Assembly (NCBI GenBank): GCA_938023895.1
Contig: CALJDH010000297.1
Location: forward strand, 1 to 11,479
Length of the DNA: 11,479 bases
Source of the DNA: an uncultured Aliiroseovarius sp.
GTDB lineage: Bacteria > Pseudomonadota > Alphaproteobacteria > Rhodobacterales > Rhodobacteraceae
Direction of reading: 5' to 3'
Part shown: in pieces, positions 1 through 7,160 of the stretch
Layout of the letters: each line of letters begins with the position of its first letter
Numbering within the stretch: the stretch's first letter is position 1
Notes under the pieces: model-generated
Seen by the model: only the letters and a program-made list of their open reading frames with translations
Database searches by the model: none
What the model was told of the DNA's origin: nothing
Program-made: the position numbers and the translations under genes

Positions 1-9
1 CTTTATTCG

Positions 10-125
10 GTTTGGTGGTCACAGCACCAGTGAAACACCCGATCCCTTCCCGAACTCGGCCGTTAAGCACGGTTGCGCCAATGGTACTGCATCTTAAGGT
101 GTGGGAGAGTAGGTCACCGCCAAAC
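10..125 (+). rRNA. rrf: 5S ribosomal RNA
   Basis: This is the small rRNA of the large ribosomal subunit and the last gene of an rRNA operon whose 16S and 23S lie upstream of the window. The 5' end GTTTGGTGGT pairs with the 3' end ACCGCCAAAC with one G-U pair. The 5S core is visible between them, including the segment CCGATCCCTTCCCGAACTCGG and the 3' GTGGGAGAGTAGGTCACC. The terminal helix continues outside the mature gene: 1-19 pairs with 116-134 with one mismatch and one wobble, which probably forms the precursor processing stem. No tRNA-fMet gene follows before the terminator, although many Rhodobacterales rRNA operons have one. The exact mature ends are uncertain by a few bases. Confidence 0.95.
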
Positions 126-173
126 CTAATAAAGAGCAATCAGTATCCTCTCAGAACGATGATAAAAACAAAC

Positions 174-209
174 AAAACGCCGCCGAGCAGAAATGCCGGC
201 GGCGTTTTG
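174..209 (+). terminator. Intrinsic terminator of the rRNA operon
   Basis: A perfect 12-bp inverted repeat, AAAACGCCGCCG (174-185) and CGGCGGCGTTTT (197-208), encloses an 11-nt loop. The 3' arm ends in four T. It lies about 50 nt after the 5S gene and closes the rRNA transcript. Because of the A-run on the 5' side it could also work on the minus strand and stop the convergent gene at 384-1082. Confidence 0.85.
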
Positions 210-259
210 CGTTTGGGGGGGGATACCTAATTCACCCATAGAAGGTAAGCGCCCGTTTC

Positions 260-281
260 GCCCCAAGCAATTCCTTGGGGC
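260..281. repeat. Short inverted repeat downstream of the convergent gene
   Basis: GCCCCAAG (260-267) and CTTGGGGC (274-281) form a perfect 8-bp stem with a 6-nt loop. It lies about 100 nt past the stop of the minus-strand gene, in the 210-383 spacer. No T-run follows on either strand, so it is not a canonical terminator. The rest of the spacer shows nothing I recognise. Confidence 0.4.
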
Positions 282-383
282 AACTCAACAGTCTCAACTT
301 GGGCGTTGTACGCAAGCCGCTGCCAAAGGAGTAACTTCCCATCCATCTAAATCCTTATATTTAGTTCGTAAATTGCAGCCTGC

Positions 384-1082
384 TTATTTAGTCAAACAAC
401 GCTGAACCGCATTGCTCTCGAGAAATTCACTGAGCGGCAACTGGTACGCATCATACCGAACGGTGCAAAATAGTAGGTCTGTTGGTTTGATCTCAATGCT
501 CTGAGTTTGCCCGTCATCTAGGCGAAGGGAAAGATTCCAGTTTTCAGGACCATCAATGCATGGGCCGTTCGGTTGAGCGCAAAGCTCCAAAATAGCCTGC
601 CTTTGAATATCAGTCAGAACATTCGCGTAATAGGTCGCGCGATCTTTGTCGCCTGAATTAGCCATTGCATACACAATTGAAACTAAGGCATCGGCACTGG
701 TACTGAATCGTGTCTCTATATTACTGGCATCTACTGATTGCAGTACCGAAACAAGTTTGCTTAACGTTGGAGATCCGTCCAACAACTCCAAATATGCACT
801 CGGGAAATCCTGATCCGATACTCCCTGCTTGGTGAGAGACACCAGTCCAGATGCTATGTCATGGCATTCATCCGCGGGCTCGGTAATAGGTTGCCCGTTC
901 AAAAGCTGAACATACGCTCCACACGTCTCTATGCTTTGAACGCGGTCTGAGTTCGAATAGGAAGGAACCGCAATAGCCAAAAGCCAACCAATCGAGAAAA
1001 CCAAGCTACCGACCGGGCGTCGTAGACATAATTTCTGTAATGGTCTCCGAGACTGTGAAATTCCAAATACTGAGTGGTTCAA
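384..1082 (-). CDS. Predicted exported Cys-containing protein of unknown function
   Basis: I do not recognise a family for this 232-residue protein. The start is TTG at 1080-1082. It is supported by GGAG 8 nt upstream on the minus strand, and the nearby ATG is out of frame and stops at once. A basic N-terminal stretch (residues 12-22 with four Arg and one Lys) is followed by a hydrophobic segment at about 25-40 (SLVFSIGWLLAIAVP) and a small polar SYSNS. This fits a signal peptide or a single membrane anchor. The remaining part has six Cys (54, 73, 168, 175, 206, 229), an even number that could form disulfides in the periplasm. The gene stands alone, convergent to the rRNA operon, and looks AT-richer than the ribosomal genes. 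It may be an accessory gene. That it is coding is likely but not certain. Confidence 0.65.
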   Translation of the reverse strand: MNHSVFGISQSRRPLQKLCLRRPVGSLVFSIGWLLAIAVPSYSNSDRVQSIETCGAYVQLLNGQPITEPADECHDIASGLVSLTKQGVSDQDFPSAYLELLDGSPTLSKLVSVLQSVDASNIETRFSTSADALVSIVYAMANSGDKDRATYYANVLTDIQRQAILELCAQPNGPCIDGPENWNLSLRLDDGQTQSIEIKPTDLLFCTVRYDAYQLPLSEFLESNAVQRCLTK

Positions 1083-1484
1083 ATCATTCGCTCCAATACA
1101 CTAATACCTTCTATTGCATCGAAAGTGGCGTCAGATTTGATCACCGCTTCATCACACGCCCATCCAAAGATTAATGAACTAGAATGACTTTTTATGCACG
1201 CTATCTGCATCAGCCTTGGCTATCAACCCAGGCTTGCAACCGCGCTTGGTTCCTGAATAGCCTACTAGGGGTGAAATGGGTCTTTCGAACTCCGCGTCAT
1301 GCTCTGAGCCGGTAAAGAGATAACCGTTCGTTCCAGGTCGAAGGGTCTAGAAGAATTCGCTCTTTGGCAAAGTGCTGCTGGGAAGTGACTTAAGAAAGGT
1401 CAGCCGACAGTCTATCGATAAAGACGTGAGATGCGCTTGAATGCAAAACGCGTTAACAGGGCTTTAATCAATTCTGGACCAAAT
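1083..1484. other. Intergenic region without recognisable gene
   Basis: This stretch of about 400 bp separates the divergent exported-protein gene and permease gene. I looked for tRNA cloverleafs, intrinsic terminators and short ORFs with a ribosome binding site and found none that hold up. It should carry the promoters of both flanking genes, but no convincing -35/-10 pair stands out. An in-frame ATG at 1431 would extend the permease by 18 residues. Confidence 0.5.
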
Positions 1485-2327
1485 ATGCGCCTCATTCTCC
1501 TCACCCTCCTCACCATGACCGCTTTCGCGGCCAACTCTCTGCTTAACCGGGCTGGACTCGCTGATGGCGCCATTGGTCCCTCTGGATTTGCCGCAATCCG
1601 AGTGATCTCGGGCGCGGTGATGTTGTGGGTGTTGATGGTGTTGGGGAGGAAGATCGCTTCCAAACGCCCCGCGCCGGATTGGATCTCGGCGGGAGCGTTG
1701 GCCACCTATCTTCTGGGCTTCTCGTTTGCCTATGTGGCGCTGGATGCGGGGCTGGGCGCGTTGGTGCTCTTCGCCATCGTGCAGGTCACGATGTTCGCGG
1801 GCGCGGTCCGGGCGGGGGATCGGATTCCGGCGCTTCGGTGGGGCGGCATGGCGGTATCGATGCTCGGGCTGGCCTATCTTGTTTGGCCGTCTGAGACCGT
1901 TCAGCTCCCCGCGCTCCCCTTGATCCTGATGACCGCCGCGGCGATAGGGTGGGGCGTCTACTCTCTGATTGGTCGCCGGGCCGTAGAACCGCTTCAGGCG
2001 ACCGGGTGGAATTTCATCTATGCCACGCCCATCGTACTGATCGTAACGCTGCCGTTCATATTGGACGAAGCGCTGTCCACTCCCGGCATCCTTCTGGCCG
2101 TCACCTCCGGCGCCATCACATCCGGCCTCGGCTACGCGCTTTGGTATCGTGTGCTTCCGCAACTTGGCGCCAGCACTGGCGCGCTCGTCCAGCTCTCGGT
2201 TCCAGTCATCGCGATGGGGGCGGGGGTGATCCTGCTAGGCGAAACCGTCGGAGTGCGTGAGGTGACGGCCTCGGTTCTTGTGCTGGGCGGCATCGCAGTC
2301 GGTTTGATGGCGGGCAAGAAGGCGTAA
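1485..2327 (+). CDS. EamA-family (DMT superfamily) inner-membrane permease
   Basis: This is a 280-residue membrane protein of the drug/metabolite transporter type. Such proteins export or import small metabolites across the inner membrane, and the substrate cannot be read from the sequence. It opens directly with TM1 (RLILLTLLTMTAFAANSLLNR), as is typical of EamA proteins. Hydrophobic segments then continue throughout in two similar halves of about five helices each: roughly residues 1-130 and 140-280, the second half including IGWGVYSLIGRRAVEP and LGYALWYRVLPQLGAS. I chose ATG 1485 because it begins at TM1. An upstream in-frame ATG at 1431 would add a basic 18-residue tail, and neither start has a strong ribosome binding site. 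GC is high, unlike the two neighbours. It seems monocistronic. Confidence 0.88.
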   Translation: MRLILLTLLTMTAFAANSLLNRAGLADGAIGPSGFAAIRVISGAVMLWVLMVLGRKIASKRPAPDWISAGALATYLLGFSFAYVALDAGLGALVLFAIVQVTMFAGAVRAGDRIPALRWGGMAVSMLGLAYLVWPSETVQLPALPLILMTAAAIGWGVYSLIGRRAVEPLQATGWNFIYATPIVLIVTLPFILDEALSTPGILLAVTSGAITSGLGYALWYRVLPQLGASTGALVQLSVPVIAMGAGVILLGETVGVREVTASVLVLGGIAVGLMAGKKA

Positions 2328-2477
2328 ATCCCGGCGTGGGGCTGAGGAAAGTCGATGCGAGTCGCGCTCGATGCGTGGTCAGCACGGATCCGGATGTCCC
2401 GTCCGTTGCGTCACGACCATTTTGGGGATGTCATCGACCGGCGCATTGCTTAAGCATACTGGGGCGTGCCACCTCAC

Positions 2478-2507
2478 TTGGGAACCTTCAGGGGCTGTGG
2501 ATATAGA
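2478..2507 (+). promoter_or_regulatory. Candidate sigma-70 promoter of the sulfotransferase gene
   Basis: TTGGGA (2478-2483) and TATAGA (2502-2507) are separated by 18 nt. The start of transcription would fall near 2514, about 50 nt before the GTG start codon. The match is partial, so this is a prediction from spacing and motif only. Confidence 0.35.
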
Positions 2508-2513
2508 TCTGAG

Positions 2514-2523
2514 GTGACGTCAC
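2514..2523. promoter_or_regulatory. Palindrome at the predicted transcription start
   Basis: GTGACGTCAC is a perfect 10-bp palindrome lying just after the candidate -10 element and about 40 nt before the sulfotransferase start. The position would suit a repressor operator. No regulator is known here, so this is inference. Confidence 0.25.
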
Positions 2524-2563
2524 AGATGAGACGGTCGAACCGCGTTGGGGAGGAGTGCAGCCA

Positions 2564-4168
2564 GTGCGAAAACTGTTCAGAAAAATCGGCCGAAAGTACA
2601 AGCGGCCCCGCAAAGACAAGTCTTTCGTCTTGATCGTAACCCATGGGCGCAGTGGATCTACACTTCTGCAAGGGATTCTGAACCGAGCGCCGGGTTGGTA
2701 CATTCATGGTGAGAACGCCAACTTGCTGTATCATCAGTATCAAGAATTGTTGGCGGTGCGCAAAATCAAAAAGCATCAAAGGTTTGGTTCGTTTGACCCG
2801 CCTGAAACTTCTCCTTGGTTTGGGTATGAAAATCTGAACGCGTTAAAGTTCTACAGGCAGATGCGCAAGCGCATGCGTTCGTTTCTGACGGATCATGCGC
2901 CAGCGGATGCAACCGTCGTCGGGTTCAAAGAGATCCGTTATCTGCAGGCCTTCCTTAAAGACCCAAATAGCTTGCAGGATTATCTGGATTTCTTGTTGGA
3001 AACTTTGAAGCCCTGCAAACTTGTCATGCTGACACGTGACCCAAGCGCGACGTCGAACAGCGGGTGGTGGGCACATCAAGACCAAGCCGAAGTTGTTTCA
3101 AATCTACAGGCCTACGGTCGCTTCTTGATCGACTATGCCGACAACCATTCGGATCATGCGATACATGTATCCTATGAGGATGTGGTCAATCAGACTGACG
3201 CATTCTGGAACATGCTGTCATTTGTCGGCGCCGGAATCGATGAAGCTCAGGTTGCTGACGCGCTGTCGCAACCGCACAGCTATAGACCCAAAACCACTCG
3301 GCCGTTCGCTGTGCCTAATCTGCCCGCTAAGAAGGGGCATTCACCGCTGCTTGTCCGTGCGAACGAAGAATGGGCTAAAGGAAACAGCAGTTCGGCGCGG
3401 ACGTTATATCAGGCTTACTATGATGCAACGGAACCGGAGGAAGGCCGAAAGGTCTTGCCAGCATATGTGTTCCGTCGTCTGAATATGAAGTGCTGGCCGA
3501 CAATGACGGTCGACGCCCCCAAGATTGCGTATTTCAACATCCCGAAATGCGGATGCACTTCGGTTGGACACCTGCTGTTTTCTGTGGAACGACCGGATGC
3601 CTCGCGCCCGAAGGGGATACATGGATATTTCAAGGGTGCGATGCACGAAGACTCGATCGAGCATCTTAAGGACCATTTCAAGTTTACGGTCGTCCGCGAT
3701 CCTGTGAAACGGTTCGTGTCGTGTTTTCGTAATCGTGTATTGCACCATGGCGATCTGGCCCCTTTGGTCGACACAAACATCATTCCCCGCCAGCCGGACA
3801 TTAATGAGTTTGCCCTGCAGCTGAAGTTTTTTGCGGATCAGAGCTTGGCACTTGAACACCACGTGCTGTCGCAATCATGGTTCTTGAATGGCGATTTGAC
3901 GGCTGTCGACCGAGTTTACCCGATTGAAGAGATTGCTCAGATCGCCACGGATGTCTCGCAGTTGGCTGGTCGTGAATTGGACATGCCTCACGAACAGATC
4001 GGAGGTCCGGATATCGGCCTTGGGGAGCTGTCCGAAGAGGCATTCGAACATATCCTGAAATACTATGCCGAGGACTACGCGTTGCTTCAGGACTTCTATT
4101 CGGAAGAGGCGATACGTGCCGAGTACAAGGCGGCCAGAGAGGCCAAGTTGAGTGCAGAACGCACCTGA
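2564..4168 (+). CDS. Two-domain sulfotransferase-like protein
   Basis: This 534-residue cytoplasmic protein appears to contain two sulfotransferase domains, which move sulfate from PAPS to an acceptor such as a glycan or lipid. The N-terminal domain (about 20-240) has a PAPS 5'-phosphosulfate loop, THGRSGSTLLQ (26-36), and a 3'-phosphate-type motif LTRDPSATSNS (156-166). The C-terminal domain (about 315-520) resembles the Sulfotransfer_2/carbohydrate sulfotransferase group: FNIPKCGCTS (324-333) then VVRDPVKRFVSCFRNR (376-391). Each half therefore has its own PAPS-site signature. I chose GTG 2564 because AGGAG ends 8 nt upstream; the GTG at 2555 overlaps that sequence. No signal peptide is seen, and the N-terminus is very basic. 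The acceptor is unknown. Base composition is less GC-rich than the permease, and the gene sits just ahead of the ribosomal block, so horizontal gain is possible. Confidence 0.85.
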   Translation: MRKLFRKIGRKYKRPRKDKSFVLIVTHGRSGSTLLQGILNRAPGWYIHGENANLLYHQYQELLAVRKIKKHQRFGSFDPPETSPWFGYENLNALKFYRQMRKRMRSFLTDHAPADATVVGFKEIRYLQAFLKDPNSLQDYLDFLLETLKPCKLVMLTRDPSATSNSGWWAHQDQAEVVSNLQAYGRFLIDYADNHSDHAIHVSYEDVVNQTDAFWNMLSFVGAGIDEAQVADALSQPHSYRPKTTRPFAVPNLPAKKGHSPLLVRANEEWAKGNSSSARTLYQAYYDATEPEEGRKVLPAYVFRRLNMKCWPTMTVDAPKIAYFNIPKCGCTSVGHLLFSVERPDASRPKGIHGYFKGAMHEDSIEHLKDHFKFTVVRDPVKRFVSCFRNRVLHHGDLAPLVDTNIIPRQPDINEFALQLKFFADQSLALEHHVLSQSWFLNGDLTAVDRVYPIEEIAQIATDVSQLAGRELDMPHEQIGGPDIGLGELSEEAFEHILKYYAEDYALLQDFYSEEAIRAEYKAAREAKLSAERT

Positions 4169-4220
4169 AGTTCTGCTCTGCTAGTTCAGGAGAAGCGCGC
4201 AAGCACTCACAATTCCAGCA

Positions 4221-4258
4221 TTGCGTTTCCTGCGAAGGCTTGCGTCGCTGGGAAGGCT
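4221..4258 (+). repeat. Imperfect tandem repeat upstream of rplO
   Basis: Two units of about 19-20 nt follow each other. Both begin TTGCGT and end GAAGGCT (4221-4240 and 4240-4258), with differences in the middle. A third TTGCGT occurs at 4281. The second unit supplies the -35 of the candidate rplO promoter. Confidence 0.4.
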
Positions 4259-4268
4259 CGTCTATACG
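4240..4268 (+). promoter_or_regulatory. Candidate promoter for the rplO-secY-adk unit
   Basis: TTGCGT (4240-4245) and TATACG (4263-4268) are spaced by exactly 17 nt. The start of transcription would be near 4275, giving a leader of about 90 nt before rplO. A promoter is expected here, because the usual upstream spc genes are missing and a sulfotransferase gene sits in their place. Confidence 0.4.
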
Positions 4269-4317
4269 CCCCCGGTGGCCTTGCGTCACAGAATCAAAAC
4301 CAAGAAAAGCCGTGTTT

Positions 4318-4340
4318 GGCCCCGTATCGCTTCTGGGGTC
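4318..4340 (+). promoter_or_regulatory. Small hairpin just upstream of the rplO ribosome binding site
   Basis: GGCCCC (4318-4323) can pair with GGGGTC (4335-4340) with one G-U pair and an 11-nt loop, ending 10 nt before AAGGAG. It could modulate rplO translation, but the helix is short and may be chance. Confidence 0.25.
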
Positions 4341-4363
4341 AGTTCCGGCAAAGGAGAAGCGAT

Positions 4364-4834
4364 ATGAAATTGCATGAACTGCGCGACAATCCTGGCGCAA
4401 CAAAACCCCGCAAACGTGTTGGTCGTGGTCCTGGTTCGGGCACTGGTAAAACCGGTGGCCGTGGTATCAAAGGTCAAAAGTCGCGTTCGGGTGTAGCCAT
4501 CAATGGCTACGAAGGCGGCCAAATGCCCCTCTACCAGCGTCTTCCCAAGCGTGGCTTCAACAAGCCGAACCGCAAGAAGTTCGCTGTGATCAACCTGGGC
4601 CTGATCCAGAAGTTCATCGACGAAAAGAAAATCGACGCCAAAGACATCAACGAAGACACCCTGGTGGCTTCGGGTCTGGTGCGCCGCAAGCTGGACGGTG
4701 TTCGTGTTCTGGCCAAAGGCGAACTGACCGCCAAGGCGAACATCACCGTAACCGGTGCGTCGAAGTCGGCCATCGAAGCTGTTGAGAAAGCTGGCGGTAA
4801 ATTGACCGTCGCTGCTCCGGCTGCGGCTGAATAA
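4364..4834 (+). CDS. rplO: 50S ribosomal protein L15
   Basis: L15 is a large-subunit protein that binds 23S rRNA and joins late in assembly. The 156-residue product begins [20 protein letters not shown] and has the glycine/arginine-rich N-terminal extension [24 protein letters not shown] (written here across residues 19-43), followed by the FEGGQ-like [17 protein letters not shown] segment. Length is normal for the family. The ATG start has AAGGAG 7 nt upstream. In most bacteria rpmD precedes rplO; here a sulfotransferase gene ends about 195 nt upstream. A strong hairpin separates it from secY. Confidence 0.97.
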   Translation: MKLHELRDNPGATKPRKRVGRGPGSGTGKTGGRGIKGQKSRSGVAINGYEGGQMPLYQRLPKRGFNKPNRKKFAVINLGLIQKFIDEKKIDAKDINEDTLVASGLVRRKLDGVRVLAKGELTAKANITVTGASKSAIEAVEKAGGKLTVAAPAAAE

Positions 4835-4882
4835 GACCTTGTGAGGCGCGCCCCAGCGTCTTACATGTCTAATCACGTTTTC

Positions 4883-4921
4883 AAGCGCCGCCGGAGCCGG
4901 GAACGGTCCGGCGGCGCTTTA
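4883..4921 (+). terminator. Terminator-like hairpin between rplO and secY
   Basis: AAGCGCCGCCGGA (4883-4895) and TCCGGCGGCGCTT (4907-4919) form a perfect 13-bp stem with an 11-nt loop. Only three T follow directly, then ACTTG, so termination may be partial. The secY ribosome binding site starts about 10 nt later. It may act as an attenuator, an mRNA-processing site or a stability element that lowers secY and adk relative to rplO. Confidence 0.65.
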
Positions 4922-4940
4922 CTTGATCCAAGGGGGCCTT

Positions 4941-6296
4941 ATGGCATCTGCAGCAGAACAAATGGCGTCGAACATGAGCTGGAGCGCCTTCGGCAAGGCG
5001 ACTGAGCTTCGCCAGCGCATCTTCTTCACGATCGGGCTTCTGATCATCTATCGTCTTGGCACGTATATTCCCGTTCCTGGGATCGATGCGAACGCCCTGC
5101 GTGAGTTCATGGACCAGGCACAATCCGGCATCGCCGGCGTGCTGGGCATGTTCACCGGTGGCGCGCTCAGCCGGATGGGTGTCTTTGCCCTTGGCATCAT
5201 GCCGTATATCTCGGCCTCGATCATCGTGCAGCTTCTGTCTTCCATGTGGGAGCCGCTGAAGCAGCTGAAGAAAGAGGGCGAGCAAGGCCGTAAGAAGATC
5301 AACCAGTACACCCGCTATGGCACTGTTCTGCTGGCCACGGGTCAGGCCTTCGCACTGGCGAACTCGCTGCAAGCTGGTGATCTGGTCACCAATCCCGGTT
5401 CGTTCTTCATCGCAGCTTGTGTGATCACGCTGGTTGGCGGCACCATGTTCCTGATGTGGCTGGGTGAGCAGATCACTGCGCGCGGCATCGGCAATGGTAT
5501 CTCGCTGATCATCTTCGTCGGCATCGTCGCCGAAATCCCCGCCGCTCTGGCACAATTCCTGGCCTCGGGCCGTTCGGGTGCTATCAGCCCCGCCGTGATC
5601 ATCGGTGTGATTGTGATGATGGTCGCCGTGATTGCCTTCGTCGTGTTCATGGAACGCGCGCTGCGCAAGGTGCACATCCAGTACCCGCGCCGTCAGGTTG
5701 GCATGAAGATGTATGACGGTGGCTCGTCGCACCTGCCGATCAAAGTGAACCCGGCAGGCGTTATCCCGGCAATCTTCGCCTCGGCGCTGCTGCTACTGCC
5801 GACGACGATCTCGACCTTCTCGTCGGGTCAGTCCGGTCCGATTATGTCGACCATTCTGGCCTATTTCGGACCCGGTCAGCCGCTTTACCTGCTGTTCTTC
5901 ACAGCGATGATCATGTTCTTCACCTTCTTTTACACGAAGGAAGTTGCGTTCAAGACGGATGAAGTCGCGGACAACCTGAAAAACCAGAACGGCTTCGTGC
6001 CCGGCATTCGTCCCGGCAAGAAAACCGCCGAGTATCTGGACTATGTTGTTACCCGCCTGCTGACGCTTGGCTCGATCTATCTGGCCGCCGTCTGCTTGAT
6101 GCCGGAAATCCTGCGCAGCCAGCTGGCTATCCCGTTCTATTTCGGCGGCACCTCGGTTCTGATTGTTGTGTCCGTCACCATGGACACCATCCAGCAAGTG
6201 CAGTCGCATCTTCTGGCCCACCAGTATGAGGGCCTGATTGAAAAGTCGCAGCTGCGCGGCAAGAAACGTGGCAAGAAGGGGCCTGCACGTCGATGA
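4941..6296 (+). CDS. secY: Protein translocase subunit SecY
   Basis: SecY is the pore subunit of the SecYEG channel in the inner membrane, through which SecA or the ribosome drives proteins out. The 451-residue product has ten predicted membrane helices. It carries family signatures: [12 protein letters not shown] after TM1, [21 protein letters not shown] in the plug/TM2 area, the cytoplasmic loop with [13 protein letters not shown], and [18 protein letters not shown]. The C-terminus is basic ([13 protein letters not shown]). I chose ATG 4941, since AAGGGGG lies just upstream and a TTG at 4923 would only add six residues. Its stop overlaps the adk start as ATGA, which suggests translational coupling. 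Confidence 0.98.
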   Translation: MASAAEQMASNMSWSAFGKATELRQRIFFTIGLLIIYRLGTYIPVPGIDANALREFMDQAQSGIAGVLGMFTGGALSRMGVFALGIMPYISASIIVQLLSSMWEPLKQLKKEGEQGRKKINQYTRYGTVLLATGQAFALANSLQAGDLVTNPGSFFIAACVITLVGGTMFLMWLGEQITARGIGNGISLIIFVGIVAEIPAALAQFLASGRSGAISPAVIIGVIVMMVAVIAFVVFMERALRKVHIQYPRRQVGMKMYDGGSSHLPIKVNPAGVIPAIFASALLLLPTTISTFSSGQSGPIMSTILAYFGPGQPLYLLFFTAMIMFFTFFYTKEVAFKTDEVADNLKNQNGFVPGIRPGKKTAEYLDYVVTRLLTLGSIYLAAVCLMPEILRSQLAIPFYFGGTSVLIVVSVTMDTIQQVQSHLLAHQYEGLIEKSQLRGKKRGKKGPARR

Positions 6297-6871
6297 ACAT
6301 TATTCTTCTTGGACCGCCGGGCGCCGGCAAAGGAACCCAAGCCGCCAAACTGGTGGAAGAACGTGGCATGATCCAGCTGTCGACCGGTGACATGCTGCGG
6401 GAAGCCAAAGCCTCGGGCACCGAGATGGGCAAGAAAGTCGCCGCCATTATGGACGCAGGCGAGCTGGTCACCGACGAGATCGTCATCGGCCTGATCGAGG
6501 AAAAGCTGGAAGGCGATACCGGAGGCGGCTTCATCTTTGACGGCTTCCCCCGCACGCTTCCTCAAGCCGACGCCTTGGGTGCGCTACTTGAGAAGCACAA
6601 TCAGACGCTGGATGCTGTTGTCGAAATGCGCGTGGATGACGAGGTGCTGGTTGGCCGTATCGTTGGCCGCGCCGAAGAAGCCCGCAAAGCAGGTCAGCCT
6701 GTGCGTGCAGACGACAACGAGGAAAGCCTGAAGATCCGTCTGATGGAATACTACAAAAAGACCTCGCCGCTGATTGGCTATTACTGGGCCAAAGGTGACC
6801 TGAAATCGGTCAACGGTCTGGGCACCATTGACGAAGTGCAGGGCGAAATCGCCGAGGTACTAGGCGTCTGA
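6293..6871 (+). CDS. adk: Adenylate kinase, short-LID form
   Basis: Adenylate kinase interconverts ATP + AMP and 2 ADP in the cytoplasm and is essential for nucleotide balance. The 192-residue protein has the P-loop GPPGAGKGT at 7-15, the AMP-site STGDMLR at 30-36, DGFPRT at 83-88, and the Arg-bearing segment [12 protein letters not shown] near 149-160. The LID region (about 122-142) is short and has no zinc-binding cysteines, so this is the small variant common in Alphaproteobacteria. Its ATG overlaps the secY stop by four bases. A hairpin spans its stop codon, and a strong terminator follows. Confidence 0.97.
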   Translation: MNIILLGPPGAGKGTQAAKLVEERGMIQLSTGDMLREAKASGTEMGKKVAAIMDAGELVTDEIVIGLIEEKLEGDTGGGFIFDGFPRTLPQADALGALLEKHNQTLDAVVEMRVDDEVLVGRIVGRAEEARKAGQPVRADDNEESLKIRLMEYYKKTSPLIGYYWAKGDLKSVNGLGTIDEVQGEIAEVLGV

Positions 6872-6881
6872 TCCAGACGCC
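6863..6881 (+). repeat. Triloop hairpin spanning the adk stop codon
   Basis: GGCGTCTG (6863-6870) and CAGACGCC (6874-6881) form a perfect 8-bp stem around the triloop ATC, with the adk TGA inside. It sits 12 nt before the adk terminator. It may protect the mRNA 3' end from exonucleases. Confidence 0.6.
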
Positions 6882-6893
6882 AAAGATGAATTG

Positions 6894-6932
6894 CCAAGCG
6901 CCGCGGACTGATCGCGGCGCTTTGGTTTTTTT
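6894..6932 (+). terminator. Intrinsic terminator after adk
   Basis: CCAAGCGCCGCG (6894-6905) pairs with CGCGGCGCTTTGG (6913-6925) with one bulged T and a 7-nt loop, followed by seven T (6926-6932). It ends the rplO-secY-adk transcript and separates it from the rpsM unit. Confidence 0.92.
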
Positions 6933-6974
6933 GGGCCGGGCCGGGGTGTGCAAAAGGCTTGGTGCCATGATGGG

Positions 6975-7003
6975 TTGACGAGAAGCTCAATCCCGAGTAA
7001 CTC
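6975..7003 (+). promoter_or_regulatory. Candidate promoter of the rpsM-rpsK-rpoA-rplQ operon
   Basis: TTGACG (6975-6980) and TAACTC (6998-7003) are separated by 17 nt, about 40 nt after the adk terminator. The start of transcription would be near 7010, giving a long leader of about 150 nt before rpsM. A good -35 with a poor -10 is common in Rhodobacterales. Confidence 0.5.
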
Positions 7004-7119
7004 ACCCCATCCCTTACGGGAATCGGTGTGTCTGCGGGGTCGCTCCCCATGTCGCACCAGACCAGAGAATTCAGCGCGGCCCGCTTGGAATGATCCGGCG
7101 GGCTTACGTTGTGAAAAAA

Positions 7120-7139
7120 GGTTCCGGAGCTACGGAACC
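7120..7139 (+). promoter_or_regulatory. Hairpin in the rpsM leader, candidate autoregulatory site
   Basis: GGTTCCG (7120-7126) and CGGAACC (7133-7139) form a perfect 7-bp stem with loop GAGCTA. It ends 21 nt before the rpsM GTG start and about 8 nt before the ribosome binding site. In E. coli the alpha operon is repressed by S4 binding to the rpsM leader. rpsD is absent from this operon, so the ligand, if any, is unknown. Confidence 0.4.
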
Positions 7140-7160
7140 GCAACGAAAAGGAAAGACTAC

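Noticed and set aside
135..383. tRNA-fMet expected after 5S in many Rhodobacterales
   Set aside because: Only a terminator and spacer are visible; no CAT anticodon arm or tRNA fold was found.
12..405. Two short plus-strand ORFs near the 5S gene
   Set aside because: The first lies in 5S rRNA and its terminator, and the second crosses the terminator; neither is coding.
1250..1345. Possible tRNA on the minus strand suggested by a GGAGTTCGAAAG-like T-arm
   Set aside because: No acceptor stem, D-arm or anticodon arm could be fitted around it.
1464..2162. Minus-strand ORF of 232 codons
   Set aside because: It is antisense to the permease and its product is a low-complexity Arg/Gly/Gln/His sequence typical of antisense GC-rich frames.
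3801..4403. Minus-strand ORF of 200 codons
   Set aside because: It overlaps both the sulfotransferase end and the rplO start; its product is Arg/Ser/Pro-rich with no domain.
4881..5732. Long minus-strand ORF of 283 codons
   Set aside because: It lies antisense to secY, has a His/Asp/Arg-rich low-complexity product and overlaps the rplO-secY hairpin; it is a codon-bias shadow.
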